A stretch of DNA of 64,000 nucleotides from Jaltomata sinuosa (Eukaryota; Streptophyta; Magnoliopsida; Solanales; Solanaceae), in the NCBI GenBank assembly GCA_003996215.1, contig QJPP01002951.1:124001-188000 (forward strand), in the 5' to 3' direction. The notes under the pieces were generated by a model, which was not told the origin of the DNA, did no database searches, and was given only the letters and a program-made list of their open reading frames with translations. Positions 46,851-55,853 of the stretch are shown piece after piece. Each line of letters opens with the position of its first letter. The stretch's first letter is position 1. The position numbers and the translations under genes were made by a program.

Positions 46851-47612
46851 TCAACTACTAGCTCTAATATGTTGATGATCCCTCTTTTCCCCCCATTTTT
46901 GGAAACAAAGCCTCATCCTCTTGGCAGCCAGCAAGTATTCAACAGCCTGAACCGGTTTAAGTATGCTCACAATTTCCTTGAGTGTTTTCATCCTCAGCTC
47001 ATCAGCGTCTTTCATTACACCAGCCATGTATCTGCTATGTTCATCTAAAGCTTCATCTGCATTCCCACATGACTCTCCCACCTCATTCTTGATTTTGCTG
47101 GTGAGTGTCTGGTCCATTAAGTCCTCTTGCAAGCTAGCCAATCTTGAAGAAAGTTTATTCTCTTCTTTTATCGTCTTGGCTTGCAAAGCATCGATCATGC
47201 TAATTTGTTTCGACGTCAAGTCACCGAGGTCACCGACATTTTTCCCTTGAAGGAACTCGGTTAGATGAGACTCGATGTCCAAGCCGCAAAGCGCGTATAC
47301 GAAACGTATGAAAGAAGAGGGTCTACAGCCAGCGATCCATAGGACCGAATTCTCCAACGGGGTGCATGACGTTGGAGCAAAGAGTGGTGAGACGTCAATA
47401 CGGGCTAGGCGGCTACGGTTGTTAGCATAGTCTTGGTAATTTTGTACGATTTTTTCGATTACTTGAGTGAGTTGATGTTCATTTATTACGCCGTTTTTGG
47501 CCTGAGCTGAAGCTTGTTCAAGCTCTGTCAATTCTTTACGTTGCAGAATCATCCATGTCTCGTATACACATTCTTCTTCCGTTGGACTATCACTAATTGA
47601 AGTACTGGACAT
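46851..47612 (-). CDS. DOG1-like protein (DOG1 domain), intact single-exon gene
   Basis: A 253-residue protein from ATG 47612 to TGA 46851 without introns. The DOG1 domain, shared with the C-terminal part of TGA-type bZIP factors, fills most of it: ETWMILQRKELTELEQA (about residues 19-35), SPLFAPTSCTPLENSVLWIA and GCRPSSFIRFVYALCG (about 74-110), DLTSKQISMIDALQAKTIKE (about 131-150), then a C-terminal helix with MKTLKEIVSILKPVQAVEYL and AAKRMRLCFQKWGE. There is no bZIP, so it does not bind DNA by that route. Relatives act in seed dormancy and ABA signalling (DOG1) or seed storage programmes (DOGL4); which applies here cannot be told. A TATA box about 60 bases upstream of the ATG and a poly(A) signal support expression. 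It is the best candidate for a working host gene in the window. Confidence 0.93.
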   Translation of the reverse strand: MSSTSISDSPTEEECVYETWMILQRKELTELEQASAQAKNGVINEHQLTQVIEKIVQNYQDYANNRSRLARIDVSPLFAPTSCTPLENSVLWIAGCRPSSFIRFVYALCGLDIESHLTEFLQGKNVGDLGDLTSKQISMIDALQAKTIKEENKLSSRLASLQEDLMDQTLTSKIKNEVGESCGNADEALDEHSRYMAGVMKDADELRMKTLKEIVSILKPVQAVEYLLAAKRMRLCFQKWGEKRDHQHIRASS

Positions 47613-47669
47613 TTTCTGTTTCCTAGTTGGATTTATTCATATGCGTTATGTGTATAAAAATATGATAAC

Positions 47670-47679
47670 ATATATATAG
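47670..47679 (-). promoter_or_regulatory. TATA box of the DOG1-like gene
   Basis: CTATATATATG on -, about 60 bases upstream of the start codon. This spacing would give a 5' leader of roughly 30 bases. Confidence 0.4.
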
Positions 47680-47699
47680 CCCGATTTACATGACAAACG

Positions 47700-49257
47700 A
47701 CAAAAAAGAACAATCACGATTCATTTTACTTGTTCTCCTTATAAAAAAATATAGATTGTTTAAAATAATTGTTATTTTAAAAAATAAAGGTATAATAATT
47801 AGTTATTTTTATCTCTATCCTTAGTCAATAAACATAGAGAGATATTAATATGGTGCAAAAGAGAAAAGTAATAAATAAAAATAATTTAATTAAATTTTTT
47901 TTTTAGTTAATATTTTTGTTAAAGAATATGTAAAATAAAATATAATGAGTAAAATGGATCAAAGGATATTTGAGATATTTTTGTATGTCCATGTGCAGCA
48001 CAATATAATTTTCGTCCTCATCGATGTATATATAACTTTGTATTGGGACTTGCATATCATTTGCAAATTGTATACAACTTCCTTTTCGTCCTCATCTAGC
48101 TTTACTTTGTCGGGATATAATCCTATGCTTATGGTAATCATATATTAATCAACTTAGTAATCGAATTGAATATTTAGATAATTAGAGAACTTTTAGTAAT
48201 TTTAATCATTAAAATTTACTTATTTTTATTTTATCTTTTAAAAGTCATCCAAACTGAAAAGTTATGTCTGAATTTGTTGATTTTATACATATGTAGAAAA
48301 ATATATAAGAAGTTAAATATATAATTACTCGGTTTACATGAAAAGGGACAAAAAAGGAATATTTGCGATGTTTTAGTTTTGGCCACATGCATGCAGACGA
48401 AGATAAATTTAACTTTTCGTCCCCATCTATATATTCTCGAAGTCACGGAGCTAGAGACAGCTGAAACAGGTTGCACTTCGCTGACATGTCAGCTTGTCTT
48501 AAACAGGGTTATTTTTGGTATTATTTTTTGATATACTGCTAAATAAATTTTATTTTAATAAAAATTTAAAAAATAAATCTAAAATTAATTTTTTTTCATT
48601 TTCTTTAATCAAAAAGGGTATATCTGAGTCATTTGTGTGACGATAAGGATATATGTGAATTATTTTTTAGTGAAAAGTATATCAACTCTAAATTTTAAAG
48701 TTAAGGATCAGGGTGTTCACTATATAGGTAAAAATTCATTCAAATCAAAAAATCGAATCAAATTGATTAAATAAATCAAATTTTATTTGGTTTAATTTTA
48801 TATTTTTAAAAATCGATAATATTTGGTTTGCTTTTGATTTTATTCAAAAAATCAAAGAAATAACTGAATTGAATTGATAAATTATATATATATTTTTATG
48901 AATAATATTTAATATTTTATATATGTTTTCATTAAAATTTAATTGTAATTAAAATATTTGGTATTAGATGTACGTCATGTTATTGTTTTATATGCTAATC
49001 TTAGAATTTATTTTTTCTCTTTGAATGAATTATTATCTTTTTTTTTTTGAATGAATCGTTTCTTTTATTTTCATATATGGTAAATAATCGGACAATCAAA
49101 TCAAACTCAAACCAATAACAATCAAACTAATAAATATATAAAATATTTACACCGTTGGACAAGAAAATCGCTTTACTTTAGTTTAATTACATCTGCACCA
49201 ACATAAAAGTTTATAGTACCTGTGGGCCTAACTTGTTTTCAGGTTTTCTGTGGTTGG
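47700..49257. other. Intergenic stretch upstream of the DOG1-like gene
   Basis: CGGTTTACATGAAAAGGGAC and nearby sequence at 48290-48375 resemble the gene's own upstream region (47650-47715, CCGATTTACATGACAAACGA), suggesting a local duplication. CTTTTCGTCCTCATCTA-like phrases occur at about 48010, 48080 and 48413. From 48709 (CAGGGTGTTCACTATATAGG) an AT-rich stretch resembles a hAT interior without a clear right end. Confidence 0.4.
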
Positions 49258-49715
49258 CAGTGGCAAATTCGAGATTTTATATAAGCAGGTTCAATCAGTA
49301 AATAAAAATAAATGGTGATTGTCAATAATATAAATAACTTCAAGCACAATAAATAATTTTCTCTGTGCTTTTTTATTTGTTCCTTTTTGTTAATAATATA
49401 ACCTTGAAATAAATAGATTATAAATTTTTATCAAATCTAACTAAGAAAACAAAATATATAAGGTAAAATAGAAAAAAATAAATTTAAAAGGTACCATATA
49501 CGCGATTAGTGCTGAACCAAAAACAACAAAAAGGGAACCAGCAATGTTATTAAGAGGATTTGAACTCGCATACTTAAACCCACTTGACCACTACTTCACA
49601 ACTATTGCTTTGTTAATGTGGGTTCAATTAATTTATTATAGTCAAATTTCATAATATTTTTCTTATTAAAACAGTGAATTTTCGGACGAATACCATGTGG
49701 ACTCGCCCCTGCATT
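49258..49715. mobile_element. Probable hAT remnant with tRNA-like segment
   Basis: CAGTGGCAAATTCGA at the left and TGGACTCGCCCCTG at the right are weak inverted ends of the CAGTGGCGGA type. The flanks do not give a clean 8-bp duplication. At 49564-49615, on -, TAGTGGTCAAGTGGG and GAGTTCAAATCC resemble tRNA A and B boxes. Confidence 0.5.
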
Positions 49716-50169
49716 GGGGTCCCACTAAATTTGTTACATGGGTGTTTTCTTACCTTGTGGGTCTCACTGATAGCCATTTTATACACCCTTTTACTTCCTC
49801 AGCTAAAACCAGTACATAATGGCAATTAGATTTTTCCAACAACAATTCTTTCAATACTTTGTTTTAATTTATGTGATATTGTTTAACTTGATATTAAAAT
49901 TTAAAAAATAGAAAAAGATTAAAATTACCTTCGAATTATTCAAAATAAAGCAAATATATCTCTCATTTCATTTTGAGCAATACTCTTCAACTTAATAGCC
50001 CATTTAATCTCATGACATGACATTTACGTGACTGTCCAACTAGGACAAAGCTACTTCACATGACTGCCTCCTAGGATCCACAAACCTGGTCCCATTAACT
50101 TAATAGCCCGATTCATCTCCCTATTACCCGCCCCACTGAATGCCCCGACCCATTTCACAGAAAATCCAA

Positions 50170-50535
50170 TTACCCACCAAGGATTGTAAATTCACAACTC
50201 ACATAAATTTCATTATATCTTTTCTGAAGATTGTCTAAAACTCCAGGTTCATTCAAATAAGTTAATTTGGTAATGTCATCAACTCCTCCATGGTCTGCCT
50301 CTTCATCCCGTGGGTACAGCTTCTCAGGTATTGCCAATATCTAGAACAAAAATTCATTCACATTTGACCAAATAACCAAATTGGTCAAAATTAACAGAGA
50401 AAATTCAAAACTCACTTTCTTGCCATATTCACTAACAACTTGGACTTGTTTACCGATAAAATGAGTCACTTGAGTGCAACCCAGCGGAACTTTTGTATTC
50501 GACCCATACATTAGAGCCCTTTCGCGGTGTTGCAT
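50170..50535 (-). pseudogene. Captured class XI myosin fragment: two exons and an intron
   Basis: The first exon (about 50416-50535) ends VTHFIGKQVQVVSEYGKK, matching the N-terminal SH3-like part of plant myosin XI. A 75-bp intron (50341-50415) has GTGAGT and TTCTAG ends on -. The second exon begins ILAIPEKLYPRDEEADHGGV and continues DDITKLTYLNEPGVL and NLQKRYNEIY, the start of the motor domain. NEIY is followed by GTGAGT, a second donor, and then intron sequence that hits a stop. Only about 80 residues of a protein of some 1500 are present: no P-loop, no motor core. Keeping introns shows the copy was taken from genomic DNA, not from mRNA. Confidence 0.88.
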
Positions 50536-50589
50536 GTATCTGAGGGATTACAACATATATTTTCATGTATTTGAGAGGTTACAACATGT

Positions 50590-50735
50590 ATCCGAGGGTT
50601 GGGATGTTTTCGATGAGGTTGGGATGTATCCGATAGGATTGAGATGTATCCGATAGGATTGAGATGTATCCGATGGGGTTGAGATGTTTCCGATAGGATT
50701 GAGATGTATCTGATGGGGTTGGGATGTATCTGAAA
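50590..50735 (+). repeat. 20-bp minisatellite, about seven copies
   Basis: The unit GAGATGTATCCGATAGGATT recurs with variants GGGATG, TTTCCG and TGATGGGG. It lies in the myosin-carrying element between the gene fragment and the right arm. Confidence 0.9.
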
Positions 50736-51075
50736 GATTTTTTGTTAACATGTGATATATAAAGTAATTAAAATAAAGTAGCGGGAGAGTTAGTAAATAT
50801 GGTGGGGATGTTTGGCTCTTTATGTAATTTATCCTTAAGTTAATGAGACGGGATTTGTGGATTCTAGGTGGCAGGAAGTGACCTTGTCCTAGTTGGACGG
50901 CCACGTGGATGTTACGTCATGAAGTTAAAGGGGCAATTAAGTTGGAGGGTATTTGTGGTCTCTTGTGTTAACCGCAAGAGTATTTTTTAGCCAAAATGAA
51001 ACAAAGAGTATATTTGCCCTATTTCAAATAATTCGAGGGTAATTTTGATCCTTTTTCGTTTAAAAAATAGAGAAA

Positions 51076-51353
51076 GTTTTTTATAATTTATGCTTTAAAA
51101 CATTCCTTAAAATTTGGTGTATTAAAAATAACATGCATTACATAATTTCTAAAAAAAAAAAAAAAAATACCCTGCACAAATATGATGAAAAGGATGTGGA
51201 AAAAGTTTTGGGGGACATTTATGTCTTTAATCATGCTAATGCACGCGTTAGAGTCCATTGCATTACTAATGCCACAATTTTTTGTGTATTGATTGCGAAG
51301 CCAGGATTTAGACTTTGTGGGTTCTGAAACATATTTATCTATCTATCTATCTA
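51076..51353. other. Short stretch with poly-A run and repeat remnant
   Basis: A run of A at about 51151-51167 and a degraded TAATGCATGC-type repeat. A (TCTA)n run ends it at 51337-51357. Confidence 0.4.
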
Positions 51354-52526
51354 TCTATAATATACTATATTAAAAGTGTGAAGGACCTTATAATGTGATT
51401 TGAACTTTTTACCCTTCATTAAAGGATTCCATAATAGACAAAATTGTCTTTTCACTTATTTCCTTCAATTATTATTTAATTATTCTATATAAATCCTAAT
51501 TATTTAGGTTAGAAAAGTATCTATAAAAACCTAATTTAACAATCTTGGTTAGCAGTGTTCATATCATACTCGAAAGCATGTCAATTGGAAGGCTATCTTA
51601 TTGATTGGAAGTTTGAAGTATTAGTACTGTACTTTATTTATTTTCAATTTTTCTATGTTTGTTTGTTTGTTTGATTCTTCTTGAATAAGATAGAAATAAT
51701 ATAAGTATTTCAATCTCTCTTTTGGCACAAGGACCTCCTTTTTCACTTTTCACTCATTCATATATAAATATTGGTCTTTGTAAAGTTATTAGACATTCTT
51801 CGATCAATATATGATTAAACCTAAGTAAGTTATTATTAATTAATTTTTTAATTTTTGTGCAGGTGAATGAAGATTCATGTGGAGCGTGTGATTGAGATTT
51901 TATGCCGATAACGAGTAAATTTGAAGGCATGTTATTTTTGAATTTTATTTCTCATTTATATTGATACTATTTGTAGTGTTAATGTGTTTATTATATATTT
52001 GTACATATATGACTTGTTTAGCCATGAATATTATTCACTTTATTTCGAAATTCTTGTTTGGCCATAAAAACGCCAAATACAACTTCACTCAAAAGGTGTT
52101 TTCACTTTATTTGGTTTCACTTTTTTCACTTTTTAATTTATTTTTTTAAAAAAAATCTAAATTTTTTATTTTCATAAAATAACCCTATATTAGTACAATT
52201 TTGTGGAACTATTGATCATTAAGCATAATGAATATATATAATCAACCATATCCAACACTATTTGAAAGGCATAAAATTATTATTTTTAAAAAGGTCCAAA
52301 AACTAAGTAATTGGAACCTTGATATCTTAATCAAGTGATCAATTGCAACTTAATACATTGAGGTCATAATCAAAGTAATTATGCAACGCAATACAGTGAG
52401 CAAGATGACTACTACATACAGATATATAAATATAGAGGTCATGAAGTCGTCATATAAATGTTTGTTGTTAAATGAGTACTTAATCACGCGCAAAGGGTCA
52501 TGCGCAAAACGCGTACACTAAATTAG
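51354..52526 (+). mobile_element. Helitron, first of a head-to-tail pair
   Basis: The 5' end reads TCTATAATATACTATATTAA then AAGTGTGAAGGACC, preceded by A. The 3' end has TAATCACGCGCAAAGGGTCA, GCGCAAAACGCGT and ACACTAAATTAG, then T; TTAG stands where CTAG is expected. A MITE fragment (TTGGCCATAAAAACGCC) is inside at 52015-52120. No helicase gene. Confidence 0.75.
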
Positions 52527-53918
52527 TATTATATTAAAAGTGTGAATAACCTTATAATGTGATTTGAACTTTTTACTCTTTATTAAAAGTCTCTCTTTTA
52601 GATAAAGTTGTCATTTTACTATTTATCAGTTTGTAGGACACCTAAAAAAAAGGATGAATGCTAGGAAATTATTAAGTTAATTGGAAACCTAAAATTGTGT
52701 TGTAACAGTTATGACATGGAATACTTGACAATAACGACAATTAAAAGATGAAAATAAATAAAAAAAGTTATAGAAAAGGTAAAGTCTATTTAGTACTATT
52801 TTTCTCAAATTATATTTAGATTAGAAAAATATATTATAAAAGAACAATTAAGCAAAACCTAATATTGAGTTTCACCTTAACGACCATGACTCTTTTGCAC
52901 CGCAATATATTTTGCACATATTGTAGATGTATCTGAAGCATATTATATTTCACTAGGACACAGGTGACCGACCAATACTTGAGAACTACAATCCACCAAA
53001 TATTAATGTTATTTGCACACTCGAAGTATTTTATTTTTAAGAAATTTGTGATTTTTCTTATACATATGCATTAGATAATTAAGAAGGTATAGAGATCGTA
53101 GATTAGGGCAATAGGTTAGTAGACTTTTTTTACTTTTGATATCTATTATCATATGTCTACTATTTATTAATTACCGCATTATTTCGCTATTGTTGTTGTT
53201 TCTTTTTTTCAAAATTCTATGTATTGCTTTCCTTACTAATCGACATGATTTCTTTAATTGTATTCTCTTTTTCGTAAATAGTTTGATTTGTTACCGTTAG
53301 CCAAAGATTTTTCGAGACAGTCTCTCTACCTCCATGAGATAGTGATAAGGTCGACTTACACTCTACCCTCTTCATGCTGAGTTGATTTTTATTCTATAAA
53401 AAATTCTTGTATTTTTTGTATAGAAAATTTGTTTACAAAGTATTTGATATAAGACTATCGCATGTTTTGTGCATGTGCAGTAGGAGAATAATGAAAATTG
53501 AAGAAGATTATAAAATACGATTAAAGTGCATGTATTTACTTGTTCGTGAAATTATACATTGTTTTTCAATTTTTCTCGAAGAAGAACTAATCAATGAAAA
53601 TTATGATGAAATAGTAAAAAAATAAATGAATTATCATATATATATTTTTGTTATATTTATTATAACAAATGAAATTTTTCAATATTCTTTTATATATTAA
53701 GTTATTTTACTACAAATAAGCATGACTTATCAATGAAAAGGTAAACAGTAAAATTGATCATTGCTAATTCAATGAATTAGCAATGAATTATTAAAAAAAT
53801 TCTTAGCTACGAGCAATTTAGTGACGAAGTTGATATCTAAGTCCTATTTTATTCTTAGTGTTTGTTGTTAAATAAGGTATGCGTTTTGATCACGCGCAAA
53901 GCGCGTACACTAAACTAG
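52527..53918 (+). mobile_element. Helitron, second of the pair
   Basis: It begins at the base after the first copy with TATTATATTAAAAGTGTGAA, a slightly shortened form of the same 5' end. It ends TGATCACGCGCAAAGCGCGT then ACACTAAACTAG with T at 53919. The last 60 bases resemble those of the first copy (both with GTTTGTTGTTAAAT). The interiors differ, so these are two family members and not a recent duplication. Open frames inside (53407-53625) are not recognised. Confidence 0.78.
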
Positions 53919-53949
53919 TAAGCAAAAAAGCAACATATTGTGCAGCCAA

Positions 53950-54033
53950 TGGGTTTCGAACCCACGTACTAGGAAAATTGGGCTTCACTGCCCACACGCA
54001 TACCACTGGACTAACCATTCCTCTCTGTATATG
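53950..54033 (-). repeat. tRNA-like segment
   Basis: On -, GGTTAGTCCAGTGGTATGCG resembles an A box and GTGGGTTCGAAACCC a B box, about 60 bases apart. The acceptor stem does not pair convincingly. A tRNA pseudogene or SINE head. Confidence 0.5.
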
Positions 54034-54046
54034 GGTTCGCACGCAT

Positions 54047-54047
<1 letters not shown>

Positions 54048-54109
<62 letters not shown>
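54048..54109. repeat. (TA)n microsatellite
   Basis: About 60 bases of pure TA repeat. Open frames on both strands through it are artefacts. Confidence 0.97.
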
Positions 54110-54112
<3 letters not shown>

Positions 54113-54586
54113 CTTGATTTTTTAGTATAAATATAGGGTATACGCAAAAGCTATTGGGTTCGTCCGAACCTCCGAAAAACACTGTAGCTCTGCTCCTATT
54201 TGGTTATACACTCCTTAATACCAAATAAAGAGTATAACTTATGTAAGCATTAGTTATATATAGATTAAAAAGTGTACCAAATAAGGTACTAGTAATATAC
54301 AAAGCTAATAGATGCATTATTATTTCTAATATACTCTACCAAACAATCCCTAAAAGTAAAAGAACATTTTTAAAATTTATAGTTTAAAGCACTCCTTAAC
54401 TATTTGTGTGGCTATAAATTATTTTATTAAGGATAAAAAAAAAATTAAAGTTAAATTATTTCTATTTATAAAAAGATGACATTATTTTTAAAATGAACTA
54501 AAAAGAAAAATGTATCATATAAAATGAAACAAAAAAATAAATATAATTCTTTAATAATTTTCACATGGTAAGTTTAAGATTACAAG
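54110..54586. other. Repeat remnants
   Basis: GGGTTCGTCCGAACC then ACTGTAGCTCTGCTCCTAT (about 54160-54200) is a right end of a CAGGGGCGGA-type hAT. Next comes a MITE-like stretch with CCTTAATACCAAATAAAG. No gene. Confidence 0.45.
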
Positions 54587-55642
54587 TGAAGAAAGTTGGT
54601 GCTCACTACTTATCTCAGGAACCAGGTCCTTAGCGCAATTCCACTCAAAGCAGTAAGTAAAATAACACACAAATTTTACGTGAAAAACTTCCTAACTCTA
54701 GGAGAAAAAAATTACGAACTCACCTTTACTAACTCTTCAAGTTTTATGATTACAACTCAATAATCAAAGGAACTAACTCTAGTACCTAACTCAAACAATA
54801 AACTCTTATTGTTTCAACTCACTCAAACTCACTCTCTCTCCAAGAAGCCAAACCCACTTCTTGTTACAACTTCTCACAAACTCTCTTTCAAGAAGCCAAA
54901 CCCATTTCTTGCTAAACGTCTCACAAACTCTCTCAAGAAGCCAAACTCACTTCTTGTTACAAGCCTCACAACACACACTCTTTGTCCTAACAATCACACA
55001 GGATTGAACTAGAAACAATTCTCTCTTTGTGTCTTCGTTTGAAAAGCTTGCTTGAGGATACTCCTTCTCAGCTTCGTGCAATAGGTCTAACGAATTCTTC
55101 TTTGCTCCATTGTTTTTATAAAAGTCTCAAGCTCTCCTTTCCTTGATAGGAAAGATGCAGTCCTTTCCTTGTAGGATTTGGACATGCTTTAAAATCAAAT
55201 TCTTTTCCTTATAGGACTTTGACACGCCTTTTTGGACTCTCCTCTTATTGATAGGAAAAACTAATCCTTTTCTTGTAGGAGTTGTTCGCCGCCTGGAACG
55301 TCTCCATGTAGGACTTTGATGCGCCTTCTTTCTTTGTTTCTTCACACGTTTTGCTCTCTCCTCTTTTGACTAGGATGCTTCTTTTATAGTTTGTTTTCAT
55401 AAATATCTTTTTACCAAAAATAGATTTTGCCTCATTATCAAAACTTGTTTGACAAGGTTCTTCAAATTTCCCCTTTTTGATGAAGGCAAACTCTATTCTA
55501 TTTTTGAAAAAAAAACATGTGGCAGCAGTGGAAACCATTTTGGACATTTAGCACATAGCCACACACTCAGGTGCACTCTTTTCACTCTTCTACTGTGTCA
55601 TGCTAGATTTCAACAATATCATAGTAGCACCATCTTAATTTT
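54587..55642 (-). repeat. 3' LTR of copia element 2
   Basis: It starts on + with TGAAGAAAGTTGGTGCTCAC, as does the LTR at 33820. Its other end lies before TTTTCCCCTTTTGACATCAT, the polypurine tract complement, but a clean CA is not seen. It holds an expanded array at 54838-54965 where AAGAAGCCAAACYCAYTTCT occurs three times; the related LTR has one copy. A second very pure polypyrimidine stretch at about 55785-55830 lies between it and pol. Confidence 0.72.
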
Positions 55643-55853
55643 TTCCCCTTTTGACATCATTAAAAAAAAGGCAGTCTTCTTTAAGAGCAGCTTCTATATT
55701 TCTCCTGAATAGATGGCCTCTTGAGGATCAGATCCTTGAGTGTTTTCCATCCTCTTTTGTGATTTTGTATCACTCTTATTCACTCTTCTCCTCCCCCCCT
55801 CCCCTTTCCTCCCTCATCCCTTTTTGAGGGAGACTCTCCTTCCTTGTTAAGAA

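Larger units (their letters stand above)
49895..51075 (-). mobile_element. Mutator-like element with long inverted arms carrying a myosin gene fragment (Pack-MULE-like)
   Basis: The left arm (about 49899-50101) and right arm (about 50836-51072) are reverse complements over about 200 bp: GTCCAACTAGGACAAAG at the left against CCTTGTCCTAGTTGGACGG at the right, with AAAATTACCTTCGAATTATT against its inverse AATAATTCGAGGGTAATTTT. Inside are two exons of a class XI myosin gene on - (50172-50530), a 20-bp minisatellite (50590-50730) and a short block also found at 26150. No transposase. The inverted ends show about 15-20 percent differences by eye, so it is not recent. No target duplication was resolved. 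Confidence 0.8.

Noticed and set aside
48709..49170. A complete hAT starting CAGGGTGTTCAC
   Set aside because: No matching right end or 8-bp duplication was found.
53950..54033. A functional tRNA gene
   Set aside because: A and B boxes can be read but the acceptor stem does not pair, and it lies beside a microsatellite and hAT relic.
53879..54147. Open frames on both strands with Ile-Tyr runs
   Set aside because: Translation of the (TA)n microsatellite and a tRNA-like relic.
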